A stretch of 64,000 nucleotides of DNA. Source: Trichomonas vaginalis G3. Taxonomy: Eukaryota; Parabasalia; Trichomonadida; Trichomonadidae. Positions 38,084 to 47,479 of this stretch are shown in pieces (position 1 is the stretch's first letter; each line of letters opens with the position of its first letter). Below the pieces are notes generated by a model. The model saw only the letters and a program-made list of their open reading frames with translations. It ran no database searches and was not told the origin of the DNA. The stretch covers positions 8,441,962-8,505,961 of the forward strand of contig NC_067208.1 in the NCBI RefSeq assembly GCF_026262505.1, given 5' to 3'. A program made the position numbers and the translations under genes.

Positions 38084-40444
38084 ATGACAGCAACAAACAA
38101 CAACAGCAACTATATCGTTTCTGATGAAAAAGTTATTGATTCATTAGCTGAGGAATTAGTTGTGGCAGAAACTAAAACCCTCAACGAAAGAATTGGTGAA
38201 AACAAGATTGATTTACATAACTACCTCAAACATGATGGAGGAAGAGGAAGGAAAACTGGTATGGCTTTATTAGTAAATAAAATATCAAATTTAACGATTA
38301 TAGATGTTGATATCAATAAATCATACGATGATGAACTTAAAGAAACAGTTAGAAAAGACATTTTATCAAAACTTTCGGATAAAGATGTTATCGTTAAAAC
38401 CGCTTCAGGAGGTCTTCACATTTATTGCAACACTAATTTCTTCTATTCAGTTTCGAACAGAATGATTAAATGCTATTCTTGCAATGATTATGATATTGAC
38501 ATAATGACTTCTATGGATGATTCAAAGCGTTCATTAGTGGTTATGGCTGATTCAAGAGTTCGCAAGAATGCAACAGAACCAATCAATACATACTCATTCA
38601 TTCGTGGAAGTTATGATTCAACATTAACCAGAACAGTAAACGATATATTAAATGATTTGAATATTAAGGTAAGAGTTGAACAGAAGAACGAAGAAATAAA
38701 GAATATCATGAATGAAAACAAAGATGTAAACATTGACGATAAACTAGCTCAAAGCATAGTTGATGGCATCTGTGATTTTGAAGTACATAATGACGGTGGA
38801 AACATGAATTTAGAAAAAGAAATAACATTATTCACACTGTTTCAAGCAATTAATTCGTTACCGGATCATTTAATTAATGAAGCATACGATAACGTTTATA
38901 ACTTCTGCAGCTTAACAGAAAATGCAAAAAGTAATTTTGAAAAAGCACGTGGTAGATATGCACATTTAATGACTTCTCCATTTGTTTTGGTGAAGATTCT
39001 AAAACTATATCAAAAGGAATATTATGATGAATATGTTTTACCTTTATTACGTAAGCCAAAAATAACATTTGATATCAAACTTGATGACTCGTTTTTGATA
39101 ACAGATATTAGACGCAAGGCTGAAAATCATCAGTATAAAAACAGTTCTGAAGTAATTGAGGATTTATCACGTGTAATTCGTTTTGTAGATTGTGGAAACA
39201 AATATTTCATTCAAAAGGACTATAATATCCACGACAAAATGAATCAAATATCATTTGTTCTTCAGTCAAACATGAAAGAGTCACTCAAAATGATTAAATT
39301 ATTTAAAGAAGAAGGTAAAACCATAACAGCATGGGATGTACTACTAAATCAATTGTCTTCATTAACCGTTAAGGGTGTTTGCTTTAAATCTGATTCCCCA
39401 GATGTTTTCTCAACGTTTCAGGGTTATAAATACAACATTTTCGAAAAACCAGATTACTCAAAAATTGAGATGTTTATGAATTTCATTAAAGAAGCCATTT
39501 GTGATAATAACGATGAAGTGTATAAATACCTTCTCGGCTGGATTGCATCAATGATTCAACATCCCGGAATCAAGAATGAAACAGCAATTATTTTGAAAGG
39601 ACTTCAGGGAACAGGTAAAAACAGATTTACAGACATTATTTCTGAACTCCTCGCTGGTTATTCATGTAAAAACATTACTGAAATAAGTGAGCTAACGGGT
39701 AATTTCAACTCAGTTGTTGAAAATAAAATGCTTCTTATACTTAATGAACTCAAGAATGTGGGTGAAGATAGACTCGCAAACTTCAACGCTTTGAAATCAA
39801 TTATTACGGATAATGAGATAAGAATTAATGAAAAGAATCAACCCAGAAGAACAGCTCAGAACGTTGCAAACTTCATTTTCGTAACTAACAACGTCTACCC
39901 TGTCAAAATTGAAGTTGGAGACAGAAGATACGTAGTTTTAAGAGTTAATGGTAAATTCAAGGGTCAATTTGATTACTTCAAGAATTTAATGGATTCATGC
40001 ACAAAGGAATTTTATGATAATTTACTGACGTATTTTATGCAATATGACCTTTCATCATTTAATGTACGAATCATACCGATGACTGAAGCCAAACAAGATT
40101 TAATTGAATTATCAACAAATCCTTTAGATGTATGGATAAATACACATTATGATGAATTGTGTGCAGGTATGACGTGTAAAAATGCTCTATTCTGCAAACC
40201 ATCAGACATGAAAGACAAGAATTTCCAAATGAGTATTAAGGATAAATGTGATAGGAAACATAGAAGAATAGACGGTAAACAAACATGGTGTTATGTTTTG
40301 AAAGAAGAAATGAAAGGATTATATAAACAGGTTGAACCAAACGATAATGAGGATTCATTTACTGACGATGAAATACCTGTAAATGAGCCGCTAACGGACT
40401 CTTTGAGTCCTGAAGGTCTTTCAGACCGAAGCGGCGAGACCTGA
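38084..40444 (+). CDS. Primase-polymerase / superfamily 3 helicase fusion
   Basis: 786 residues. Residues 40-160 look like an archaeo-eukaryotic primase (PrimPol) core: TIIDVDINK (D74, D76), KTASGGLHIYC (105-115, the s-G-x-H motif) and YDIDIMTSMDDSKRSLV (acidic triad end). Residues 500-620 form a superfamily 3 helicase: GLQGTGKN Walker A (506-513), MLLILNEL Walker B (549-556), ANFIFVTNN sensor (595-603) and GDRRYVV with an arginine finger. This pair of domains drives replication in many viruses, virophages and plasmids. It stands where copy 1 has its DNA polymerase. The last 15 codons come from a GC-rich palindrome module. The frame is open throughout. Confidence 0.9.
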   Translation: MTATNNNSNYIVSDEKVIDSLAEELVVAETKTLNERIGENKIDLHNYLKHDGGRGRKTGMALLVNKISNLTIIDVDINKSYDDELKETVRKDILSKLSDKDVIVKTASGGLHIYCNTNFFYSVSNRMIKCYSCNDYDIDIMTSMDDSKRSLVVMADSRVRKNATEPINTYSFIRGSYDSTLTRTVNDILNDLNIKVRVEQKNEEIKNIMNENKDVNIDDKLAQSIVDGICDFEVHNDGGNMNLEKEITLFTLFQAINSLPDHLINEAYDNVYNFCSLTENAKSNFEKARGRYAHLMTSPFVLVKILKLYQKEYYDEYVLPLLRKPKITFDIKLDDSFLITDIRRKAENHQYKNSSEVIEDLSRVIRFVDCGNKYFIQKDYNIHDKMNQISFVLQSNMKESLKMIKLFKEEGKTITAWDVLLNQLSSLTVKGVCFKSDSPDVFSTFQGYKYNIFEKPDYSKIEMFMNFIKEAICDNNDEVYKYLLGWIASMIQHPGIKNETAIILKGLQGTGKNRFTDIISELLAGYSCKNITEISELTGNFNSVVENKMLLILNELKNVGEDRLANFNALKSIITDNEIRINEKNQPRRTAQNVANFIFVTNNVYPVKIEVGDRRYVVLRVNGKFKGQFDYFKNLMDSCTKEFYDNLLTYFMQYDLSSFNVRIIPMTEAKQDLIELSTNPLDVWINTHYDELCAGMTCKNALFCKPSDMKDKNFQMSIKDKCDRKHRRIDGKQTWCYVLKEEMKGLYKQVEPNDNEDSFTDDEIPVNEPLTDSLSPEGLSDRSGET

Positions 40445-40452
40445 AGGTCTAG
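40387..40452. repeat. GC-rich multi-palindrome module at the end of the primase-helicase gene
   Basis: Successive short palindromes ggactctttgagtcc, ggtctttcagacc and agacctgaaggtct, with gccgct/agcggc outside. The same phrases occur in the repeat-protein gene at 18828-18890 and 47495-47555 in the opposite orientation. Confidence 0.8.
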
Positions 40453-40495
40453 CTTTATAAAGTATGATTGGAATTTATTTTTGCATTAATCCTGC

Positions 40496-40626
40496 TGTGT
40501 TGTCAAAATGTCGTGTTGTCAGTAATTTTCAGAGAAGTTAAATGACCTGGTAGCACATGGTAGCATGGTAGCACCTTCGGTTGTGCAAAAATAATTCATA
40601 ACTACCTTCCTCCTGAACTGTTGTCA
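40496..40626. repeat. Cassette border repeat, inverted copy
   Basis: Complement of the repeat at 37057-37281 (ctggtagcacatggtagcat, ttgtcaaaatgtcgtgttgt, taactaccttcctcctgaac). Together they bracket the HNH and primase-helicase genes. Confidence 0.8.
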
Positions 40627-41002
40627 AGAAGTCTGTAAACATGCCATGCATAACGAGGTGAAGCCCACATTGCTACAGCATTTACTAAAAGTCTATGAAC
40701 ATAATAACCTTTCAAACCAGGTGCCAAATTCTTGCGATTTTCGTACGGAATCTCTTCCCTCGGTTTTCCGAGGGAAGCAATCATATGAGGAAATTCTTCT
40801 AAAAGTTCTTTTGCCTGTTGGTTTTCAAACCAATGATATGCTTGCTTTGTAGAACGAAGAGCGTTCATTATACTTTGCATTTGATACATATCATCTTGAC
40901 TGAACGAATGAGTCTCAATTGTTTGTTATATTGTATGTATTCGTATTCTTCATTTATGGCTTCATGAACGATAGCAGTTGTTGTGTTCTCTAATGTTGAC
41001 AT
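40620..41002 (-). pseudogene. KilA-N protein remnant, copy 2
   Basis: Matches the N-terminal part of the gene at 12104-12964 (YQMQSI, LKGYYVHRLLVNAVAMWASP, RYAWHVYRLLD) with noticeable divergence. Only part of the gene exists; the cassette border repeat adjoins it. Broken. Confidence 0.7.
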
Positions 41003-41107
41003 TACTGTCTTACATACAGGATAAAAAAATAAATAAAATAAAAACTAACTTTATTTTTCTGAGATAAACACTATTTCTTCACAACATTAAATTTTATCCT
41101 GTATGAA

Positions 41108-41482
41108 ATGACTTTAAAAAGATTATTGACTGACTTCGAATACTATCTCATTGACGCACTGACAGACCCTCAAAACTGTGTTGAAAGTTCTTTAAGCTTT
41201 AAGATTGAAGGTACGACGCATTTTGTCTTCACTTACGTATTGAAAGAATATGACCGTTATCATAACGAAGTGAATCAAACACTAATAAAATTTGTAGATA
41301 AAAAATTGGTTAACAATGAATATTTTAAACGTGAAGACCCAAACACTGCTGGAGATGATGAAGAATACAGACAAGTTATTGAAAAAAATAACGCAAGATT
41401 AGCAATGATAGAAAAGAAGTTTAATGAATGTCTTACAAACACGTATGAATATCTTATGCGGTGGGAAGCCAGATGGAAATAA
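41108..41482 (+). CDS. 124-residue helical protein, copy 2
   Basis: Nearly identical to 13072-13446, with a couple of residue differences near the C-terminal helix. Confidence 0.6.
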   Translation: MTLKRLLTDFEYYLIDALTDPQNCVESSLSFKIEGTTHFVFTYVLKEYDRYHNEVNQTLIKFVDKKLVNNEYFKREDPNTAGDDEEYRQVIEKNNARLAMIEKKFNECLTNTYEYLMRWEARWK

Positions 41483-41519
41483 ATTTACGTCAAATATGCA
41501 ATTTATAAAATCTTATGTC

Positions 41520-41598
41520 GACAGGCTACGTAGCACAGTGGTCTAAGGTGGTGTTATGGAGGGGTCAAGGTCTGTGGTTCGAACCGCGACAGCGCCGT
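41520..41598 (+). ncRNA. tRNA-like sequence, copy 2
   Basis: Same A box (tagcacagtggtctaagg) and B box (ggttcgaaccg) as in copy 1, with a few differences elsewhere. Not foldable as a regular tRNA. Confidence 0.55.
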
Positions 41599-41662
41599 AT
41601 TTTCTTATTTTCTTTATTTGTCTTGTTTGTCGTGAATAAAAAGTATCATAAAAGTGCTCTAT

Positions 41663-41726
41663 CTTCCACGGGAATAAATAAAAAAATTTACTTTATTTCT
41701 TCTTTATTTCTTTGTTCCCGTGGAAG
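41663..41726. repeat. 12-bp-arm inverted repeat, copy 2
   Basis: cttccacgggaa / ttcccgtggaag as in copy 1. Confidence 0.65.
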
Positions 41727-41849
41727 AAGGGTTTTGCTGTTTTTTCTCAGCCGAAATCAATGATTTTTTCATTTTTGGAATCCTTAGCGAATGAGGAATC
41801 TTTTCTCTCGTGGAATCTTTTCTCTCGTGGAAGCTTTGACCTAAAATAT

Positions 41850-42100
41850 AATTTAGGTGAAGAGGTGAGATGTCACCTGTTTTCTCACCTCTTTTTTCAC
41901 CCTCGTGACTTTGTCATAACTTCTTCGTAAATGCTTTGTCATAACTTCTTCGTAAATGAGTGTAAATGACCAAAAATATATTATAGGTGAAGAGACCCAA
42001 AGGGTCAGAGCCGCAAAGCGGCTAGGTGAGATGTCACCTCTTTTTTCACCTAATTTCTCACCCTCAGCCGCTAAGCGGCGAGACCCAAAGGGTCTTGAAT
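41850..42100. repeat. GGTGA repeats with embedded palindrome modules
   Basis: Two GGTGA-rich units (about 41857-41902 and 41983-42063). Within the second is a module gacccaaagggtcagagccg-caaagcggct, and just after it a second module, gccgctaagcggcgagaccc-aaagggtc. This lies before the flipped 321-residue cassette. Confidence 0.7.
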
Positions 42101-42176
42101 TTTCATGAATTTCCTTAAGATAGAAAAATAACGTTAGTTTTATTTTTATTTATTTTTTTATTTTGTATGTAAAGAT

Positions 42177-43139
42177 ATGATTTCAACAATCGGCACAACA
42201 ACAATTCAAGCCGCGAACGGCGGGACTCTGTCCACAACAACTTCACCAAACTCGTTAGTCATGAATCCAACATCTATGTTAGTAGAGATGAAAAGCTTCA
42301 TTCCTTCTTCATATACTTTCGAAACAAAAATCCAGAAGATAAAGCAAGAACTTTTAACAAGTAATTTAGACTGTAGTGCGAAAGATGAAACAAATGAACA
42401 GTATCTTTATGAAATGCAGGACATTATTGACCATTTACCTAAATACCTGAAATTCAGCATCAAAAACTAACTATTCCTGAATTCGATGAAATAGAAGTGA
42501 AAGTTACTGACTCAGTAGAAATAAAGAAGTTCATTCGAAAGGTAAACTATGAGTTCTAGGATTTCATTGCAACCATAAGGTTATGGACAAAGATTGCGAC
42601 ATGGTATATAAGAATGTTTCTGACATATATAAATCCGGGGAGTTTAAGACCTACGATAACTTTGTTTCGTTAGTTGCTGAATGTGTATGGCAGATAAGAG
42701 ATAAAGATAGAAGAGGTAAAATATGGAACGAACAGATAAGACCAACTGCTTTTGAGTTAAAGAAAACCATTGACGCTTTAGTTGTTTTAGCAGGTAAGGT
42801 TTCAATGGATAACGCAAAAATGAACCCGCAATGTTCTAAATGTAAAGCAGCAATTAGGAAATATAACTACTCCGTCAAAGAGATAGAAAGAATGCGAAAC
42901 GACTATGCAGATTTAAAGAAAGAAGCAGAAAAGCCAGCAGAAAATAAAATGAACATGTTAGCATTTCTGAACAAAAACTATCCAACTGCAGAAGATTTCC
43001 TTCTATCTGACGTCAAGAAGAAGTATAAAGAAACTTTCGGCATTGTTAAAACTTTTGACATACTGACAGAAGAAATAGAAGCTACGAAATTGTTTAGGAT
43101 TTCAAATATACATCGTACAATTCATGTAAAACGCTTGTG
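42177..43139 (+). pseudogene. 321-residue-type protein on the flipped cassette, copy 2, broken
   Basis: Homologous to 13857-14822 but on the opposite strand relative to the rest of the element. The upstream tttattttgtatgtaaagat moves with it. Broken in this copy. Confidence 0.7.
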
Positions 43140-43240
43140 AAAAACTGGGGTGAGAAAACAGGTGAAAAAAGAGGTGACATCTCACCTAGCCGCTTTGCGG
43201 CTCTGACCCTTTGGGTCTCTTCACCTATAATATATTTTTG
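43140..43240. repeat. GGTGA repeat with palindrome module
   Basis: ggtgagaaaacaggtgaaaa... then the module agccgctttgcggctctgac-cctttgggtc and tcttcacc. Same design, inverted, as 41983-42063, so the pair brackets the 321-residue gene. Confidence 0.75.
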
Positions 43241-43250
43241 CTTTAATTAA

Positions 43251-43736
43251 ATGCTTTCCGGAAACGTCGATGAAAATCATATGGACAAATTATATGAAAA
43301 AATTAATAATGATTACCCCTCATTAACCAGGGAAATGACGGATTCTATAGTTCGTAAATTCGATGAAATACAGGATATGTGGTTCGACATGAACGATAAG
43401 GAAAAGAGAAAGAACGATAACAATTTACTTACTAAAAGAATCCTAAAATCTAAAATAGGTGAAGCTTCAACATTTAACACAGTACATAACTTTTACACCG
43501 CTGTTTATATTTTCAATAATTTATTTAACGATGAACGAGAAAGAAAAAGTATGTTTAACGGAAGAAATGAATATGATTTTATCCTTTGTGCTGTTCGGGA
43601 TGTTGACATGAAACTAAAGAAAATATTCTTATTACAAGATGACACGGTTGAAGATGAAGTCAATGAGTTTTTAAATCGTGATTTAAATGAAATTGATGAA
43701 GTTATGACCGAATGTTATAAAAAGTTCAAGAGGTGA
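43251..43736 (+). CDS. 161-residue helical protein, only in copy 2
   Basis: Starts MLSGNVDENHMDKLYEKINN. All-helical and strongly charged, with DMNDKEKRKNDNNLLTKRIL and NRDLNEIDEVMTECYKKFKR. Flanked on both sides by GGTGA repeats carrying palindrome modules, so it looks like a separate one-gene cassette. Its asparagine- and aspartate-rich codon style is closer to the primase-helicase gene than to the capsid block, which hints at a different source. Function unknown. Confidence 0.6.
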   Translation: MLSGNVDENHMDKLYEKINNDYPSLTREMTDSIVRKFDEIQDMWFDMNDKEKRKNDNNLLTKRILKSKIGEASTFNTVHNFYTAVYIFNNLFNDERERKSMFNGRNEYDFILCAVRDVDMKLKKIFLLQDDTVEDEVNEFLNRDLNEIDEVMTECYKKFKR

Positions 43737-43860
43737 AAAAAGAGGTGAGAAAACAGGTGAAATCTCACCTAGCCGCTTTGCGGCTCTGACCCTTTGGGTC
43801 TCTTCACCTCAATTATGGGCTTCGCCCTTGCCGCTAGCGGCTTATTTTTGGTGTAAATTT
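43730..43860. repeat. GGTGA repeat plus two palindrome modules
   Basis: ggtgaaaaaagaggtgagaa..., module agccgctttgcggctctgac-cctttgggtc (43771-43803), then atgggcttcgcccttgccgctagcggctta (43813-43843). Confidence 0.75.
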
Positions 43861-43937
43861 ATGACAAAAATAAATGGTACCATTAATGATATCATGACTG
43901 TTCTCATTCATGTCTGATTTACATCCAACGAAAAAGT

Positions 43938-45023
43938 TTAGAAGAATTTTCTTATTCTTTCTGGCATGTTTTTATCTTTCCAGTACTCCCGCTCTAATGG
44001 TCCCAGATGAGTTGGTTTAGATTCTCTCAAGTTCTTAGATGGTATAACATCTTCAACGCCTCCTTCATATCTTACTTTATAAGTGTCATCGTTTGTGTTA
44101 TAGTCAAGTATTTCAATAACCACTCCTCGCTTTGCTTCGTCAATGGTTTCAGCAAGTTTGCCATTACTACTTTCGACTAATTTATGTCGAGGGTAAAATG
44201 CTATGGAGTCGTCAGCAGCTTTTATAAGATATCCATTACCTTGCGTAGAGTCTACGATATAATAATTTCGACTTAACCTTAAACGTTTCTTTGTCAATGG
44301 TTTGTCGTCAAGAACTACACGAACTTTTGTACCAGGAATGAGGGTAAATTGTGTTGAATTTCTGATATTTTGTGTTTGACTTAGTTTCTTTTGTATATAC
44401 TTTTCTTCTTGTTGTTGTGTCATTGAATTTGGTGTATGTCCTGTTGTAGAATGTGTTGAGGAATTATATACTTCGAGAAAATGTTTCATTGTTTCTTCGG
44501 TAAAGTCTCGCTCTTGATTTAAATCTCTGAGAGTCCTTATGAAGCGGTTAATGATACCGAGTATGTTATGGTTATGGTCTTCAGTAGTGTAGTGAGTTAT
44601 GTTATGCTTAATGAGAAATTCTGTGATTTCGTTGCTGAGGTATGCACCGTCTTGGTCTGATGTTAAAATACTTGGGCTATGTTCTGCTACAAACTTTTGT
44701 AAAACTCTTAACACTTCACGAGTTCCTTTATTTTTCATTATATACGCATATGCTTTACGAGTGTTAACATTTATGAAGATGAGGAATGGTTTATGTCCTC
44801 CTTTTCTGCTTTGAATGAGAGTGTCAAATTGGTATGCGTCAGGAGTGTTGGAGTAAATTGGTAAAAAGTAGTCGTAAGGATTTATTTTTGTTTGATGTAC
44901 AACATTTTTGTCAAAGAACCTTTTCACTTCAGCTCTGTTAGTAAATCCCCAACTCTTTGCAGCTTCATTGAACTTCTTAAATGACCTCCATGGATGTTGT
45001 TCGAATACTTCTTTCAAGCTCAT
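43938..45023 (-). CDS. int: Retrovirus-type integrase, copy 2
   Basis: 361 residues, about 97% identical by eye to 15059-16144, with the same D67 and D123-D125 landmarks and chromo-like C-terminal region. It keeps its orientation relative to the fibre gene, unlike the neighbouring flipped cassette. Confidence 0.9.
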   Translation of the reverse strand: MSLKEVFEQHPWRSFKKFNEAAKSWGFTNRAEVKRFFDKNVVHQTKINPYDYFLPIYSNTPDAYQFDTLIQSRKGGHKPFLIFINVNTRKAYAYIMKNKGTREVLRVLQKFVAEHSPSILTSDQDGAYLSNEITEFLIKHNITHYTTEDHNHNILGIINRFIRTLRDLNQERDFTEETMKHFLEVYNSSTHSTTGHTPNSMTQQQEEKYIQKKLSQTQNIRNSTQFTLIPGTKVRVVLDDKPLTKKRLRLSRNYYIVDSTQGNGYLIKAADDSIAFYPRHKLVESSNGKLAETIDEAKRGVVIEILDYNTNDDTYKVRYEGGVEDVIPSKNLRESKPTHLGPLEREYWKDKNMPERIRKFF

Positions 45024-45063
45024 TTATGTAAAAATAAAGATTTTATTCTAGGCTCAAGCGCGT

Positions 45064-47433
45064 TCATTGAACTCTATACCATGCAAATACAGTCACAAAT
45101 GGTGGCATGTAATCTTTACCCGAGCCTGTTGGATTTGTTGTGAAAGTGTGTGAATGATTTCCTGCGGTTCCACAGAAAATACCTGCGCTTGAATCTACTG
45201 GGTCACTTGAAATATCATATCTATGCATTCCCTGTCTATCCGAACCTGCTGCAAGATTTGTATAACCTCTTTTTGTTATTGAATGTGAATGACTACCTGT
45301 TGTGTTTGTAGTTCCTGTATGAGTGTGCGGTGGAAGGTTTGCTTCAGTAATTTTCTTCGAACCTCCTGTTTGCTTTGAAGAGTTAGCACAGTATAAGAAT
45401 TTGTCTACAATCTGCTGCCATGTACCAAAACCCAGAACTGTTGCTGGATTTGTTGAGTTCATTGACGTATAAATAGAACCTATAGGATATAATGTTTGAA
45501 GTATTTCTGTCTTTAATGTTTGAAGCTCTGTTTTGTCAGCTTTCTTATCATATAAATCTTGAGCAGTGAATTTAACATTATTTTCATCCTCCATGACATA
45601 AACATTTCTACATCTAATGTATTTCATCGTCGTTATGTTTTCCTCCGATGTTAAACCTTGTGGAAAGTTAGGAGGTTTCCAATATAATGCAGCCGCGTGC
45701 GGCGGGGCTCCGCCCTCCCCACCAGTTCCTTCAACCGTTCCTTCAATACTTTCTATACCAACAGTTGTGAAGAAATCATGTGTATGGTTCTTATCTGCTT
45801 TCTTATCTAACATTGCTGGTAGTTCATGTGTTTCAAAGTTTCTGACATGACCTTCAATGTTCATACATTTACTATTTAAGGAGTTTAGTGTATCTTTTAC
45901 GCTTGTACTTGGATTCTCTAAAGGTGCACTTGAACCAAGGGTATAGTTCAATATTATGTCGTCTGCTCTAACAGTAGTGAAGGATTTATGTGTATGGTTC
46001 TTGTCGGCTTTACTGTCTAAAGAAGTTTGAAGTTCATTTATATCGGAGATGTTGTGTTTATGAGATTTCAAAACTTTGTTCGTTGCTTCGAGTTCAACTT
46101 TGTCAGCTTTACTTTTAATAGCATCTTCAAACGTTATTTTTGACTTAACTCTTAACATAAATCTTGGTTCAACTAATACACCATTAACAGAGAAAGTAGA
46201 GGCATAAATTTCATCGTTATAACTAAATGCTTCTGGTGCTTTACCTGTGTCATACTGTACAGTACAGCTTATGTCATAACCTTTAGCACGAATGTATTTA
46301 TATCTTCTTTCATTAACATCTTCAGTGCTTATTTGTTCATTCTGTGTTAAATATCCATGGTAGTCCGTTATAATCTGTTCGTCTGAACTTATATAATGAA
46401 CATGGTTTTTATCTGCTTTTTCGGCTAATTTCTCATTAACATCATTCACTTCTAATTCAACTCTTCCGCCAGAACTCTTATTATCATTAATCTTTTTCAT
46501 TAATTCGGTAATTACGTCATAAAGACTATATTCTGTTTTCGGTTTTGTAAATAATGAGTCAAAATTTCTTTTCATCATTACATCGCTGACATTAATGATA
46601 TCACCAATTCCTTTTTCATTTATTCTCTTCATTAATTCTGCAATAATGACGAATATATAATCTGTTAATTTATTCTCTTCATCGAGGGTTATAGAATGTT
46701 TTGAAATTGAATCATTAACTCCTCTAAATAAATCAATAACTTCAGGATACACGTTTTTAATGTCTTGAATAACCCGACCAGTATCCTCGCCACTATGTGG
46801 CTCTGAGCCCGTTGGGCTCTGTTGTTCATGTTCTTCGTTCCCGTCGTTACGTGGTTTTATATCTCTAACCATCATCAACGCAGCCATAACCGGAGGGTTT
46901 GTTGCTACCTGTTCGAAAATCCGTCCGTTATGTATGGTATATCTAAATAATTTCTTTGTGTTTGTTAAAACATTTGAAACAAGTCTTTTAAAACCATCTA
47001 CAAAATTTCCTGTTTCACCTAATGTTCTTGCAGCATTTACAAGCTCACCCATTCCCGCTTTTGACCCCAAAAACGTCCATATTGCATTTATTTCACTCTG
47101 TATAGTTGTCCATTCAGCGAAACTAACACCCGCATTCGCTAAGCTGAAAATGAAATTCAGTGGATCGAACTTAATTCCACCTTCTTTTTCAATTTCAACG
47201 AACTCACTAACATGAGATTTTAAATATTCTTTCGTTAAAATTGTTTTCCCCGATGTTATGTCATTAACGAAACTATCACCGTCAAAAGTTAACGAATTCA
47301 ATTTCGTCGTTGATGCTTTTATTTCATACACCGCTTTATCGATAGTTTTTGGCTCACCTTCTTTAGAAGCATATGAAACATTAATGAATGAATTATATGT
47401 ATTCGTGAATGAGTTAAAATCAATGATTTTCAT
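45064..47433 (-). CDS. Phage-like tail-fibre / receptor-binding protein
   Basis: 789 residues. The N-terminal 200 residues are helical and of unknown fold. The middle is a fibre shaft with repeated ADK-NH-H units (ADKNHVHYISSDEQ, ADKNHTHKSFTTVRADD, ADKNHTHDFFTTV) and KAD heptad spacers typical of trimeric fibres. From about residue 648 to the end is a phage short-tail-fibre or collar-type domain: YPIGSIYTSMNSTNPATVLG, FGTWQQIVDKFL, GGSKKITEANLPPHTHTG, GSHSHSI, GNHSHTF, GKDYMPPFVTVFAWYR. The His pairs probably bind metal along the fibre. Two palindrome modules are read through (about residues 203-216 and 570-582). In a Polinton this suggests a virion with receptor-binding spikes. The frame is open. 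Confidence 0.85.
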   Translation of the reverse strand: MKIIDFNSFTNTYNSFINVSYASKEGEPKTIDKAVYEIKASTTKLNSLTFDGDSFVNDITSGKTILTKEYLKSHVSEFVEIEKEGGIKFDPLNFIFSLANAGVSFAEWTTIQSEINAIWTFLGSKAGMGELVNAARTLGETGNFVDGFKRLVSNVLTNTKKLFRYTIHNGRIFEQVATNPPVMAALMMVRDIKPRNDGNEEHEQQSPTGSEPHSGEDTGRVIQDIKNVYPEVIDLFRGVNDSISKHSITLDEENKLTDYIFVIIAELMKRINEKGIGDIINVSDVMMKRNFDSLFTKPKTEYSLYDVITELMKKINDNKSSGGRVELEVNDVNEKLAEKADKNHVHYISSDEQIITDYHGYLTQNEQISTEDVNERRYKYIRAKGYDISCTVQYDTGKAPEAFSYNDEIYASTFSVNGVLVEPRFMLRVKSKITFEDAIKSKADKVELEATNKVLKSHKHNISDINELQTSLDSKADKNHTHKSFTTVRADDIILNYTLGSSAPLENPSTSVKDTLNSLNSKCMNIEGHVRNFETHELPAMLDKKADKNHTHDFFTTVGIESIEGTVEGTGGEGGAPPHAAALYWKPPNFPQGLTSEENITTMKYIRCRNVYVMEDENNVKFTAQDLYDKKADKTELQTLKTEILQTLYPIGSIYTSMNSTNPATVLGFGTWQQIVDKFLYCANSSKQTGGSKKITEANLPPHTHTGTTNTTGSHSHSITKRGYTNLAAGSDRQGMHRYDISSDPVDSSAGIFCGTAGNHSHTFTTNPTGSGKDYMPPFVTVFAWYRVQ

Positions 47434-47479
47434 TAATGACGCCTTTAATGATTCATTAACTGTTGAATCCCTTAAAGTA

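Noticed and set aside
41515-41763. 82-codon frame over the tRNA-like sequence
   Set aside because: Its translation is of the tRNA-like sequence and spacer, and it is not open in copy 1.
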